From Streptomyces nodosus (GTDB taxonomy: Bacteria > Actinomycetota > Actinomycetes > Streptomycetales > Streptomycetaceae), in contig NZ_CP023747.1 in assembly GCF_008704995.1 (NCBI RefSeq), forward strand, positions 4,681,501 through 4,745,500: a stretch of DNA of 64,000 bases. Reading direction: 5' to 3'. Both the position numbers and the translations under genes were made by a program. Numbering within the stretch: the first letter of the stretch is position 1; the number at the start of each line of letters is the position of its first letter. The notes under the pieces were generated by a model. It was not told the origin of the DNA. It was given only the letters and a program-made list of their open reading frames with translations, and did not search any database. Below are positions 31,866 to 40,426 of the stretch, piece by piece.

Positions 31866-33476
31866 TCAGGCGGTGCGGGCCGGTGGGAGCAGGGCGCGCA
31901 GCGGCCCGGTGTCCGGGTGGTCGGCGAGCGCCGCGTCCAGGGCGGCCTCGAGTGCCTCACCGGCGGCCTCGGTGTCCTCGCCGGGGCCCGGCAGGCGCAC
32001 CGTCGCCGCCCGCTCCCAGGAGAACTCCCAGTGCAGCAGCGAGTGGGCACTGAACTCGGCCAGCACCATGGTCCGCAGCGCGTCGTGCAGCACGGGGCGG
32101 ACGAACTCACGGAAGGCACGGCCCTTCGCGGACGCCGCCTCGTCGGACAGCGGCAGCCGCTGCGCCATCCGCCACAACTGCCCGTCGTCGATCACCGTCA
32201 GCAGCGAGTCCAGCGTCGGCCGGTCCTTGGTGTAGAACGCCAGGGCCCGGTGCAGCGGGGTGTCGAGGACGGTGAGCGTCTCGGCCATCGAGGCGTCCAG
32301 CAGTTCCTCCCAGCCGTCGGTACGGCGGAAGGCCCGCACCTCGTCCGTCAGAACCGCGTCCTCCAGGGCCACCAGGATCTGCTCCGGGTCGGTGAGCAGG
32401 GCGAGCGCGGAGCCCTTGGCCTCGTCGTCGCGTCCGTCGGCGGGCAGGGCCTCGATCCGGCGGACGCGTTCCGCGATCGGCGGGTGGGAGTCGTACGGCG
32501 ACGAGGGCGCCTCGGGCAGTCGTGTGCGCAGCCGCACCAGTTCCAGTGCGCGGGCGGACAGCAGCCGGCCGAAGCCCCCGAAGAACTCGCCGCGCGGCGG
32601 CATCAGCCGCGCGGGCATGCCGAGGCCGGCGTAGGAGTCGAGATAGAAGTCGTGCGAGGCGGCGAGCACCCGGACCTCGCGCAGCGCCGAGGCGGTCGCG
32701 TCGCGTCCGGTGATCCGGACGGCGGTCAGGTCCGCCGCGTACTCCTGGCCGCGGGCCGTCGACAGCGAGGCCCGCAGATAGAACTGTCCGTACCGGGTGT
32801 AGATCCAGGCCATCGTCCGGTAGGTGATCCCGGCCCCGGTGGTGTCGATCTCCCGGGGCTTCTTGCGCCGGGCGGCGGCCTTCTCCTGGCGCGCCCGCTC
32901 CTTGGCCACGGTGTGGTCGGCCTTGGCGCGGAAGCGCCCGATGACCCGCCCGATCTGGGTCCGGCCCCGGACGACCAGGGCGGACAGCCGGGTGTCGCCG
33001 CCCGTGAAGTGCCCGTACTCATGGGCGAGTACGGCGCGCAGCTGGGCCTCGCTCAGCCCGATCAGGAGCGGTACGCCGAGATAGAGGCGGCGTGGGCCGG
33101 GGAGCAGACCGAGCAGCCGGGGCCGCTCGGTGACGCCCGCGTTGACATCGCCGGTGAGCACGATCTCGTCGGGGGCGCGGGTGCCGGCGGCCCGGGCGAG
33201 CTCCCGCACCAGCGCCCACAGCCGGGGTTCCCGGGTGTCGGTCACCGGCAGGCCCGGCAGGACCTCGTCCTTGGGTGTGCGGAGCATGAACATGCCGCGC
33301 ACCACGGGGACGGCCAGCAGGACCGAGACCAGCACGATCTTGCCGGTGACCAGGCCGGGCGCCCAGCGGATCGCCGCCAGGTCGAGGGCGGCCAGCGCCG
33401 CGAGCAGCCCCAGGTTCAACGCATGAAAACCGAACAGCAGTATGACGGCGCGCAGTGCGCGCAGAGTTGCGCCCAT
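31866..33476 (-). CDS. M48-family membrane metallopeptidase
   Basis: A 536-residue zinc peptidase. Two N-terminal helices (about 8-35 and 45-65) precede the M48 domain, where AHEYGHFTGGD provides His152-Glu153-His156 and RGQEYAADLTA provides the third ligand Glu245. The Gly/Ala-rich loop and LPEAPSSPYDSHPPIAERVRRIEAL match the conserved SHPP motif of HtpX/Ste24-like peptidases. About 180 extra helical C-terminal residues distinguish it from HtpX (about 290 residues). It is expected to cleave membrane or exported substrates. GGGGGGATC precedes ATG. It lies between two paralogous membrane-anchored helical proteins on the same strand. Confidence 0.9.
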   Translation of the reverse strand: MGATLRALRAVILLFGFHALNLGLLAALAALDLAAIRWAPGLVTGKIVLVSVLLAVPVVRGMFMLRTPKDEVLPGLPVTDTREPRLWALVRELARAAGTRAPDEIVLTGDVNAGVTERPRLLGLLPGPRRLYLGVPLLIGLSEAQLRAVLAHEYGHFTGGDTRLSALVVRGRTQIGRVIGRFRAKADHTVAKERARQEKAAARRKKPREIDTTGAGITYRTMAWIYTRYGQFYLRASLSTARGQEYAADLTAVRITGRDATASALREVRVLAASHDFYLDSYAGLGMPARLMPPRGEFFGGFGRLLSARALELVRLRTRLPEAPSSPYDSHPPIAERVRRIEALPADGRDDEAKGSALALLTDPEQILVALEDAVLTDEVRAFRRTDGWEELLDASMAETLTVLDTPLHRALAFYTKDRPTLDSLLTVIDDGQLWRMAQRLPLSDEAASAKGRAFREFVRPVLHDALRTMVLAEFSAHSLLHWEFSWERAATVRLPGPGEDTEAAGEALEAALDAALADHPDTGPLRALLPPARTA

Positions 33477-33685
33477 CGGGCAGATCCCCCCACAGGACCC
33501 ATGAAACGGACATGGCGAGCGGTGCGACCGCCGGGAGGCGACCGCGGGTGGTGCAGATGTGGGGGGAACGCAAAGTATGCGGAGTACGCCGGAGTATGCA
33601 CCACCGCAGGTCAGAGGGCAATTCCGGCCCCCTGCCCGGGATCGGGTGCGGGCCCGGGCGCGGGGCACGGTGCTCGGTCCGCTGC

Positions 33686-34804
33686 TCAGTGGAGCAGTGT
33701 CGCGGGACTTCCCCCGTTCGCCTCGTACCCCGCCACCGCCAGTGCGCGGAAGAGCGCATAGTCCGCAGCCGGGTCGGGCGTCAGGATCCAGGGCAGGGCG
33801 CCCACATGGCCGTCGACGTGGACCAGCTGGGCCATGGCCTCCGCCCAGCGCTCGCTGCGGACCAGGAAGAAGACCAGCAGATGGCGGACGTGCGCCAGCA
33901 TGGGGTCGTCGGGGCGGGCCGACTGCACCGCGAAGAGCGCACCGTGGATCGCCCTGGTCACGACCTCGCTCCGGTAGAAGCTGCTGACCAGGTTCACCTC
34001 GGGGAGGTGCTCGAAGACCGCGAAGAGCGGCATCGCGGCCAGCAGCGAGCCCCTCGGGGCCCGGGCCGCGGCCGCCTCGGCGAAGGAGTACGCCAGCTCC
34101 CGTGTGCCGTGCCACTTCTCGCACCAGTAGTGCAGCGCCGCCAGATGCGCGCCCATATGGGCCGGGGCGCGGTCCAGGATCTTCAGCCACAGCTGCTCGA
34201 ACTCCGGCTGCGCATAACCGAGCCCGCGGGCCACCGAGAGCTCGATGATGTACGGCACCGGGTCGCCGGGGGCCAGCAGCGCCGCCTGCCCGCACGCCGA
34301 CCGCGCCTCCTCCATGATGATCCGGAACTCGTCCGTCCCCGGCGTCGAGGTGCGCCACGCCTGCTGCACCAGGAACTCCGCGTGCACCGCCGCCGCGCCC
34401 GCGTCCTTGGGCGCCTCGGCCCGCCAGACCCGCAGCCACTGGCCGCCGGGCGTCTCGCTCACTCCGCCGGGCCGTTGCTGCAGCTCCAGGGACGCGGCCC
34501 CCGCGAAGGCCTGGACGCGCTGCCAGCGGGTCTCGCCGTCCTTCTCCGTGCCGGCCAGGAGCTGCGAGGCCGCGCGGTGGTCCTGGGTGCGCTGCACCAG
34601 GTCCAGGACGTCCAGCAGGTCCTGGTCGGGGCCGGGCATCCGGATGTCCAGGTCCTCCTGGCGCAGAAAGCCGTAGTCCGACGGGTCGGCGGCGTCCGGG
34701 TCGCCCGGCAGGACCTGCTGGACACCCGCGCGCCTGCGCATCAGGACGGGCAGCAGGACCATGCTGAACAGTGCCAGCGCCATCAGGACCCAGAGAATCA
34801 CCAT
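33686..34804 (-). CDS. Membrane-anchored helical protein, paralog B
   Basis: A 372-residue protein with one N-terminal membrane helix (about 3-22, ILWVLMALALFSMVLLPVL), a basic stop MRRR, and a helical cytoplasmic body. It shares with paralog A the strings ALHYWCEKWHG, ARPDDPMLAHVRHLLVFFL and VDGHVGALPWILTPD at equivalent positions. The family was not recognised; the fold is likely TPR-like. It starts the M48-peptidase string, with about 210 bp between it and the peptidase gene, and is divergent from metB (135 bp). Confidence 0.75.
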   Translation of the reverse strand: MVILWVLMALALFSMVLLPVLMRRRAGVQQVLPGDPDAADPSDYGFLRQEDLDIRMPGPDQDLLDVLDLVQRTQDHRAASQLLAGTEKDGETRWQRVQAFAGAASLELQQRPGGVSETPGGQWLRVWRAEAPKDAGAAAVHAEFLVQQAWRTSTPGTDEFRIIMEEARSACGQAALLAPGDPVPYIIELSVARGLGYAQPEFEQLWLKILDRAPAHMGAHLAALHYWCEKWHGTRELAYSFAEAAAARAPRGSLLAAMPLFAVFEHLPEVNLVSSFYRSEVVTRAIHGALFAVQSARPDDPMLAHVRHLLVFFLVRSERWAEAMAQLVHVDGHVGALPWILTPDPAADYALFRALAVAGYEANGGSPATLLH

Positions 34805-34925
34805 GTCTCAAGCGAACCAGACCGATGCGACACTTGGCCAACCTGTCCGCCGCGCCTGTGGACGACTTACCGCCGCGCTCACCCGGCCCGGAGCCCCGAG
34901 GGCGTCATCCCGGGCGCGGGCGCAC

Positions 34926-34931
34926 TACCCT
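34926..34931 (+). promoter_or_regulatory. -10 hexamer for metB
   Basis: TACCCT followed by 8 nt and ATG, with a GTG two codons earlier at 34934. Leaderless or nearly leaderless. Confidence 0.45.
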
Positions 34932-34939
34932 CGGTGCGC

Positions 34940-36094
34940 ATGAGCGACAGGCACATCAGTCAGCACTTCGAGACCCTCGCGATTCACGCGGGGAACACAG
35001 CGGACCCCCTCACCGGCGCGGTCGTCCCGCCGATCTACCAGGTGTCGACCTACAAGCAGGACGGCGTCGGCGGGCTGCGCGGCGGCTATGAGTACAGCCG
35101 TAGCGCCAACCCCACCAGGACCGCCCTGGAGGAGAACCTCGCCGCCCTGGAGGGCGGCCGCCGCGGCCTCGCGTTCGCGTCCGGACTGGCGGCCGAGGAC
35201 TGCCTGTTGCGTACGCTGCTGAGCCCCGGCGACCACGTCGTCATCCCGAACGACGCCTACGGCGGCACGTTCCGCCTCTTCGCCAAGGTCGTCTCCCGGT
35301 GGGGCGTGGAGTGGTCGGTCGCGGACACCAGCGACCCGTCCTCCGTGCGGGCCGCGCTCACCCCGAGGACCAAGGTCGTCTGGGTGGAGACCCCCTCCAA
35401 CCCGCTGCTCGGCATCACCGACATCGCCGCGGTCGCCCAGATCGCCCGTGACGCGGGTGCCAGGCTCGTCGTCGACAACACCTTCGCGACCCCCTACCTC
35501 CAGGAACCGCTGTCCCTGGGCGCCGATGTCGTCGTGCACTCGCTCACCAAGTACATGGGCGGTCACTCCGACGTCGTCGGCGGTGCGCTGATCGTCAACG
35601 ACCGGGAACTGGGCGAGGAGCTCGCCTACCACCAGAACGCGATGGGCGCGGTCGCCGGTCCCTTCGACTCCTGGCTGGTGCTGCGCGGCACCAAGACGCT
35701 GGCCGTCCGCATGGACCGGCACAGCGAGAACGCCGCCAAGGTCGCCGAGATGCTCACCCGGCACCCGCGGGTGAAGCGCGTCCTGTACCCGGGTCTGCCG
35801 GAGCACCCCGGTCACGAGATCGCCGCCAAGCAGATGAAGGCGTTCGGCGGCATGGTCTCCTTCCAGGTCGAGGGCGGCGAGCAGGCGGCCGTCGAGGTGT
35901 GCAACCGGGCCCGGGTGTTCACGCTCGGCGAGTCCCTCGGCGGTGTCGAGTCCCTCATCGAGCACCCGGGGCGCATGACGCACGCCTCCGTGGCCGGCTC
36001 GGCCCTGGAGGTGCCCGCCGACCTGGTCCGCATCTCCGTCGGCATCGAGAACGCCGAGGACCTCCTGGAGGACCTGAAGCAGGCCCTCGGCTAG
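34940..36094 (+). CDS. metB: Cystathionine gamma-synthase
   Basis: A 384-residue PLP enzyme of the Cys/Met metabolism family. It joins O-acyl-homoserine and cysteine to cystathionine in methionine synthesis. Visible are FETLAIHAG, YEYSRSANPTR (substrate-binding Tyr/Arg), LAFASGLAAE, VVDNTFATPY and the PLP lysine in VVHSLTKYMGGHSD. The C-terminal ESLGGVESLIEHPGRMTHAS follows. Gamma-lyase or O-acetylhomoserine sulfhydrylase activity cannot be excluded from sequence alone, since the family is closely related. It is a single-gene unit, divergent from paralog B and closed by a hairpin. Confidence 0.92.
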   Translation: MSDRHISQHFETLAIHAGNTADPLTGAVVPPIYQVSTYKQDGVGGLRGGYEYSRSANPTRTALEENLAALEGGRRGLAFASGLAAEDCLLRTLLSPGDHVVIPNDAYGGTFRLFAKVVSRWGVEWSVADTSDPSSVRAALTPRTKVVWVETPSNPLLGITDIAAVAQIARDAGARLVVDNTFATPYLQEPLSLGADVVVHSLTKYMGGHSDVVGGALIVNDRELGEELAYHQNAMGAVAGPFDSWLVLRGTKTLAVRMDRHSENAAKVAEMLTRHPRVKRVLYPGLPEHPGHEIAAKQMKAFGGMVSFQVEGGEQAAVEVCNRARVFTLGESLGGVESLIEHPGRMTHASVAGSALEVPADLVRISVGIENAEDLLEDLKQALG

Positions 36095-36108
36095 ACCGGG
36101 AGCCACGC

Positions 36109-36141
36109 GCCGGTGCCGTGCCCGACAGCGGTGGCACCGGC
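36109..36141. terminator. Hairpin terminator between convergent genes
   Basis: A 9-bp stem (GCCGGTGCC with its complement) and a 15-nt loop between metB and the convergent small membrane protein gene. Confidence 0.6.
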
Positions 36142-36151
36142 CGAGCCCCTC

Positions 36152-36400
36152 TCACCAGTCGCTGACGGGCGGAGTCGTCGTGGACGGCGGCTCCGCCCAG
36201 GGGTGCGCCGAGGACGCCCAGATCGCGAAGGCGAGGGCCGCGGCGAGCAGCGCCAGCCACAGCAGACGGCGCGCCAGCGCCCGGCGGCGCAGCATACGGC
36301 CGCCGCGCCGCACCACCTCCGCGTACAGCTCGGGAGGCACCTGCGGCGGCGTCCGCTCCAGCAGCCGCCGTACCGCCGCCTCCCGCAGGGGAAGGTTCAT
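36152..36400 (-). CDS. Small single-helix membrane protein beside a sigma factor
   Basis: An 82-residue protein. It has a basic cytoplasmic head (MNLPLREAAVRRLLERTPPQVPP is its opening region), a basic RRRALARR stretch, one membrane helix (about 46-62, LLWLALLAAALAFAIW) and a short outside tail ending SDW. It lies 68 bp after the compact sigma factor gene on the same strand. The arrangement resembles sigma/anti-sigma pairs, but no HxxxCxxC zinc motif is present. Whether it binds the sigma factor is unknown. Confidence 0.7.
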   Translation of the reverse strand: MNLPLREAAVRRLLERTPPQVPPELYAEVVRRGGRMLRRRALARRLLWLALLAAALAFAIWASSAHPWAEPPSTTTPPVSDW

Positions 36401-36468
36401 CGCCCGCCAGCCGTCCCCGGCCGCACGGCCGGGGACGTGCGAGGCTCCGGTGCCACGCCGGGGCCCGC

Positions 36469-36972
36469 TCACGACGGACTCACCCCGGCCACCGGCGCCA
36501 CCCGCGCCGGTCCGCTCGGCGGACGCAGCAGCGTCGTCGCCGCCCGCATGCAGAGTGCCCGCACCCGCTCGGCCGACAGGCCCAGCAGCGCCGCCGTCTG
36601 CTCCTCCGCCAGGCCCTCGTGCAGCCGCAGCACGAGGACCAGCCGTTCCGGGGGCGAGAGACCGGCGAGGACACCGCCCGGGTCCCTCCGCCACCGGCCG
36701 AGCGCCCCGTACCGGGACCAGGTACCGCGCGCGAAGCGGGTGGCCAGATTCCGGCGCGTCCGGTCGTAGGGGTCCTCGTCGCGCAGCCGGTCCCAGGAGG
36801 CGTACGTCCGGGCGAGGGCCCCGGTCAGCAGGCGCCGCGCACCCGGGTTGTCGTCCGGAGGTTCCGCGGTGAGCAGGGTCGCGGTCTGCAGCAGCCGCCC
36901 GGCCGCACCCGCGACGAACGCCTCGAACTCCCGGTCCCGGCGGGCACCTCGGGACGTACTCCGTTCTCGCAC
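36469..36972 (-). CDS. Compact SigE-family (ECF-type) sigma factor
   Basis: A 167-residue sigma-70 relative. Region 2 runs from about residue 15 to 80 (FEAFVAGAAGRLLQTATLLT, then YDRTRRNLATRFARG, which fits region 2.4). Region 4 is about 95-150 (LSPPERLVLVLRLHEGLAEEQTAALLGLSAERVRALC). The DNA-contacting region 2.3 aromatic cluster is reduced, and conservation is weaker than in typical ECF factors, so activity is uncertain. GTG at 36972 has GGGGGAGG 4 nt upstream. A small membrane protein gene follows at 68 bp. Confidence 0.75.
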   Translation of the reverse strand: MRERSTSRGARRDREFEAFVAGAAGRLLQTATLLTAEPPDDNPGARRLLTGALARTYASWDRLRDEDPYDRTRRNLATRFARGTWSRYGALGRWRRDPGGVLAGLSPPERLVLVLRLHEGLAEEQTAALLGLSAERVRALCMRAATTLLRPPSGPARVAPVAGVSPS

Positions 36973-37199
36973 CGCGCCTCCCCCTGAGGGCGATCTGACG
37001 GGGACAGAAGCCCCCGTCGTCCGCGGCGGGCACCCGGGTGCGAGGAAGCGCGAGGAAGCACGACCGGCATGCGGAGCGCGTACGGCAAGGACCCGGGTCT
37101 CATCTGAGACCGGTCGCGCCCCCGGGTCAAGAGCCGGGAGGGCGCGCATGCCCGCGCGCCGGTGTCGAGGGCGGCGGCCCCGCGGTCAGGACGCCGGGG

Positions 37200-37724
37200 T
37201 CAGGACGCCGGCTGGGACGGGGACCCGGGGCCCGTGTGCGTCGTCTGGAGGGCGGAGAGGGCCCCGTTGAAGCGAGTGAGCAGACCGCAGAAGTCCCGGC
37301 GCTCCTCCGGCGTCCAGTCATGCGTCAGTTCGGCCATCAGCCGGCGCCGGGACGAGCGGACCTCCTCCAGCCGGGACAGTCCGCGCGGGGAGAGCTGGAG
37401 CACCACCGCACGCCCGTCCTCCGGGTGCGAGGTGCGCTTGACCAGGCCCGTGTCGACCAGCGGGGCCACCTGACGGGTGACCGTCGACGAGTCGATGCCC
37501 ATGCTCGCGGCGAGTGCCTTGACGCCCATCGGGCCTTCCCTGTCGAGGCGGTTGAGCAGCAGATAGGCGGCGCGGTCCATGGAGTTGCGCACCTGCCCGA
37601 CCCCGCCGAGCCGCGTCTGTTCGGCGCGGCGTGCGAACACCGCGACCTGGTGCTGCAGCGTGTCCAGAAGACCGGTGTCGCCGAGGGTCGTCATGTCCGT
37701 CGACATGTCAGGGGTTGTGGGCAT
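37200..37724 (-). CDS. MarR-family transcriptional regulator
   Basis: A 174-residue winged-helix regulator. It carries LLDTLQHQVAVFARRAEQ (dimer helix), GPMGVKALAASMGIDSSTVTRQVAPLVDTGLVKR (recognition helix) and the wing SHPEDGRAVVLQLSPRG. The C-terminal helix continues with RRLMAELTHDWTPEERRDF. MarR proteins repress efflux or catabolic genes and dissociate on small phenolic ligands or oxidation. ATG at 37724 is the longest sensible start; ATG codons at 37706 and 37694 are in frame and none has a strong ribosome-binding site. It is divergent from ilvA across about 150 bp, but control of ilvA is only a possibility. Confidence 0.88.
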   Translation of the reverse strand: MPTTPDMSTDMTTLGDTGLLDTLQHQVAVFARRAEQTRLGGVGQVRNSMDRAAYLLLNRLDREGPMGVKALAASMGIDSSTVTRQVAPLVDTGLVKRTSHPEDGRAVVLQLSPRGLSRLEEVRSSRRRLMAELTHDWTPEERRDFCGLLTRFNGALSALQTTHTGPGSPSQPAS

Positions 37725-37859
37725 GGCCGGAAGCTCACTTCATGCGTGGGGAGCCGGAAGGTTGGGGGACAGGGTACGCGGCCGGGGCCCGGGGTGTACC
37801 GGCGCTGCGCAAACCCGTTCGGTGCTCGGTCGCACCTGCTGTGCACGGGAGCGAACTGC

Positions 37860-37865
37860 GAGACT
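37860..37865 (+). promoter_or_regulatory. -10-like hexamer for ilvA, leaderless geometry
   Basis: GAGACT followed by 7 nt and ATG at 37873. The hexamer is a weak match, but the spacing equals that of the other leaderless candidates. Confidence 0.35.
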
Positions 37866-37872
37866 GATGGTC

Positions 37873-39102
37873 ATGAACTACAGCACGGCCCGCTCCTTGC
37901 CGATGGTGACGCTGGACGATGTGAAGGGTGCGCAGAAGATGCTCGCGGGCATCGCGCGTGTCACCGCCCTGGAGGGCAGCAGACATCTGTCCCGACTGGT
38001 CGGCGCGCCGGTGCACCTCAAGTGCGAGAACCTCCAGCGGACCGGTTCGTTCAAGCTGCGCGGCGCCTATGTGCGTATCGCCGGGCTGCTGCCCGAGGAG
38101 CGTGCGGCGGGTGTCGTCGCGGCCAGCGCGGGCAACCATGCGCAGGGAGTAGCCCTCGCCTCCTCGCTGCTCGGTGTGCACTCCACGGTCTTCATGCCGA
38201 AGGGCGCCCCGCTGCCGAAGATCAGCGCGACCCGTGAGTACGGAGCCGACGTACGTCTGCACGGACAGGTGGTGGACGAGACACTGGCCGCCGCACAGGA
38301 GTACGCGGCCGCGACGGGGGCGGTGTTCATCCATCCGTTCGACCATCCGGATGTCATCACGGGCCAGGGCACGGTCGGTCTGGAGATCCTGGAGCAGTGC
38401 CCGGAGGTGCGCACCGTCGTCGTCGGTGTCGGCGGCGGGGGACTGGCGGCGGGGATCGCCACCGCGGTGAAGGCGCTGCGCCCGGATGTGCGGGTGGTGG
38501 GGGTGCAGGCGGAGGGCGCCGCGGCCTATCCGCTCTCGCTGGCGGCGGGGCGTCCGGTGTCGGTCCACCGCCCGAGCACCATGGCCGACGGCATCCTGGT
38601 GGGGCGGCCGGGCGAGGTGCCCTTCCGGATCGTCCGCGACCTGGTCGACGAGGTCCGTACGGTGTCCGAGGACGCGCTGTCCGCCGCCGTGCTGCTCTGT
38701 CTGGAGCGGGCCAAACTGGTGGTCGAGCCGGCCGGTGCCAGCCCTGTGGCGGCACTGCTGAGCGACCCCGGCGCCTTCGAGGGGCCGGTGGTGGCGGTGC
38801 TGTCCGGCGGCAATGTCGACCCGGTGCTGCTGCAGCGCCTGCTGCGGCACGGCATGGCCGCGCAGGGCCGCTATCTGGCGGTCCGGCTGCGGCTGACCGA
38901 CCGTCCCGGTGTGCTCGCGACGCTGCTGGGGACGCTGTCGGCGGTGGACGTCAATGTCCTGGACGTGAGCCATGTGCGGACCGACTCACGGCTGGGGCTG
39001 ACGGAGGCGGAGGTGGAGCTGCACCTGGAGACGAAGGGCCCGGAACACTGCGCGGAGATCGGCGAGGCGCTGCGGGAGTCGGGCTACACCGTCATCGACT
39101 GA
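37873..39102 (+). CDS. ilvA: Threonine ammonia-lyase (threonine deaminase)
   Basis: A 409-residue PLP fold-II enzyme turning L-threonine into 2-oxobutanoate for isoleucine synthesis or catabolism. The PLP lysine is in RTGSFKLRGA. ASAGNHAQGVA binds the substrate carboxylate, VGVGGGGLAAG is the phosphate cup and SGGNVDP closes the site. A C-terminal ACT domain (about 330-409) starts YLAVRLRLTDRPGVLATLL, as in the single-ACT, catabolic-like Streptomyces enzyme. ATG at 37873 is preferred over 37867 because of the GAGACT-N7 spacing. A 33-bp repeat array begins just after the stop. Confidence 0.93.
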   Translation: MNYSTARSLPMVTLDDVKGAQKMLAGIARVTALEGSRHLSRLVGAPVHLKCENLQRTGSFKLRGAYVRIAGLLPEERAAGVVAASAGNHAQGVALASSLLGVHSTVFMPKGAPLPKISATREYGADVRLHGQVVDETLAAAQEYAAATGAVFIHPFDHPDVITGQGTVGLEILEQCPEVRTVVVGVGGGGLAAGIATAVKALRPDVRVVGVQAEGAAAYPLSLAAGRPVSVHRPSTMADGILVGRPGEVPFRIVRDLVDEVRTVSEDALSAAVLLCLERAKLVVEPAGASPVAALLSDPGAFEGPVVAVLSGGNVDPVLLQRLLRHGMAAQGRYLAVRLRLTDRPGVLATLLGTLSAVDVNVLDVSHVRTDSRLGLTEAEVELHLETKGPEHCAEIGEALRESGYTVID

Positions 39103-39120
39103 GGGCCGCCGTCGCGCACG

Positions 39121-39186
39121 GGACTACGCGTACAGGAGTCTCCGTCGCGTACAGGACTACGCGTACAGGAGTCTCCGTCGTGTACG
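39121..39186. repeat. 33-bp tandem repeat, two full copies plus partial copies
   Basis: Units 39121-39153 and 39154-39186 differ by two bases. A degenerate half unit precedes and follows. Each unit contains the palindrome TACGCGTA (39125-39132, 39158-39165), about three helical turns apart. A partial third GACGCGTA lies at 39190. Confidence 0.85.
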
Positions 39187-39235
39187 GACGACGCGTACAG
39201 GAGGAGACGCAGCAGAAGAAGCGCAGCACAAGCCA

Positions 39236-39264
39236 TTGAGAGTCGCGATACATCGCGTTACGGT
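39236..39264 (+). promoter_or_regulatory. Promoter with operator in the spacer, ABC exporter
   Basis: TTGAGA, a 17-bp spacer and TACGGT. The spacer is occupied by CGCGATACATCGCG (39244-39257), an inverted repeat of CGCGA around TACA. Binding of a TetR- or PadR-type repressor there would block polymerase. Confidence 0.65.
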
Positions 39265-39418
39265 GTGAGTGTCTCGTCGCCTCCGCCCGTCCGGCGGACG
39301 ACACCCCGCGGAGCGTGGGCGCATGTGTACCGCCCCGCGGGGAGGAAACCCGTCGGGCGGACGGACGCCGGAGCCATCGCTCTTTGCCTCGACATCCCGA
39401 CGACGTGGAGAAACACAT

Positions 39419-40426
39419 ATGCCAGGCGCCATCCATGCCGAAGGCCTGGTGAAGACCTTCGGTGACGTAAGGGCTCTGGACGGCGTCGACCTCGACGTCC
39501 CGGAGGGCACCGTGCTGGGCCTGCTCGGGCCGAACGGCGCGGGCAAGACCACCACGGTCCGCTGCCTGACGACCCTGCTGCGCCCCGACAGCGGCACGGC
39601 GACCGTCGCGGGGATCGATGTGATCAAGCACCCCGACGCGGTGCGCCGCTCGGTCGGCCTCTCCGGGCAGTTCGCCGCGGTGGACGAGTATCTGACCGGC
39701 CGGGAGAACCTCCAGATGGTCGGGCAGCTCTACCAGATGAGGGCCAGGGAGGCGAAGCGGCGGGCGGCCGAGCTGCTGGAGCAGTTCCACCTGGTGGAAG
39801 CCGCCGACCGTCCCGCGAAGACCTACTCCGGCGGTATGCGCCGTCGGCTCGACCTCGCGGCCGCCCTGGTGGTCAGGCCGCCCGTGATGTTCATGGACGA
39901 GCCGACGACCGGCCTCGACCCGCGCAACCGACAGCAGCTGTGGGGGGTCATCAAGCAGCTGGTCTCCGGGGGCACGACGCTGCTGCTGACCACCCAGTAC
40001 CTCGAAGAGGCCGACCATCTGGCGCACGAGATCTGCGTCGTCGACCACGGCCGTGTCATCGCCCGCGGCACCTCCGACCAGCTCAAGGCGCGCACGGGCG
40101 GCGAGCGGGTCGAGGTCGTCGTGCACGAACGCGCCCACATCACGGCCGCCGCCGAGATCCTGAGCGGTTTCGGCAAGGGAGAGGCCACGGTCGAGGAGCA
40201 CACCCGCAAGCTCACCGTTCCCGTCACCGGCGGTGCCAAGCTTCTCGCCGAGATCATCCGGGAGCTGGACGCGCGGGGCATCGAGATGGACGACGTGGGA
40301 CTGCGCCGCCCCACCCTGGACGACGTCTTCCTGTCGTTGACCGGCCACACGGCGGAGGAGACCACCGAGGAGAGCGCGGCCGGGGACACCGAGGCCGGCC
40401 GGCGCACGAAGGAGACCGCCAAGTGA
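39419..40426 (+). CDS. DrrA-like ABC transporter ATPase (daunorubicin resistance family)
   Basis: A 335-residue ATPase. It carries Walker A GPNGAGKTTT, the Q-loop region LSGQFAAVDEYLTGRENL, signature YSGGMRRRLDLAAALV, Walker B VMFMDEPTTGLD and the H-loop TTQYLEEAD. SGQFAAVDE and GLDPRNRQQLW are characteristic of the DrrA branch. After residue about 230 it has the C-terminal regulatory domain ending RPTLDDVFLSLTGH and an acidic tail. It should energise export of a drug or lipid through the permease that overlaps it by 4 nt. GGAG lies 8 nt before ATG. Confidence 0.94.
   Translation: MPGAIHAEGLVKTFGDVRALDGVDLDVPEGTVLGLLGPNGAGKTTTVRCLTTLLRPDSGTATVAGIDVIKHPDAVRRSVGLSGQFAAVDEYLTGRENLQMVGQLYQMRAREAKRRAAELLEQFHLVEAADRPAKTYSGGMRRRLDLAAALVVRPPVMFMDEPTTGLDPRNRQQLWGVIKQLVSGGTTLLLTTQYLEEADHLAHEICVVDHGRVIARGTSDQLKARTGGERVEVVVHERAHITAAAEILSGFGKGEATVEEHTRKLTVPVTGGAKLLAEIIRELDARGIEMDDVGLRRPTLDDVFLSLTGHTAEETTEESAAGDTEAGRRTKETAK

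Larger units (their letters stand above)
39103..39418. other. 316-bp intergenic region with repeats and a regulated promoter
   Basis: No gene was seen. It contains the 33-bp repeat array, then the promoter and CGCGA-N4-TCGCG palindrome listed below, then a leader of about 150 nt to the ABC ATPase start. Confidence 0.7.

Noticed and set aside
29592..33761. A 1,389-codon plus-strand frame over the GNAT-AAA, msrA and M48 region
   Set aside because: Low-complexity Arg/Gly/Ala translation with no motif; the minus strand carries five recognisable genes there.
39109..39205. 33-bp repeats as a CRISPR array
   Set aside because: The units are directly adjacent without unique spacers, only two are complete, and no cas gene is in the window.
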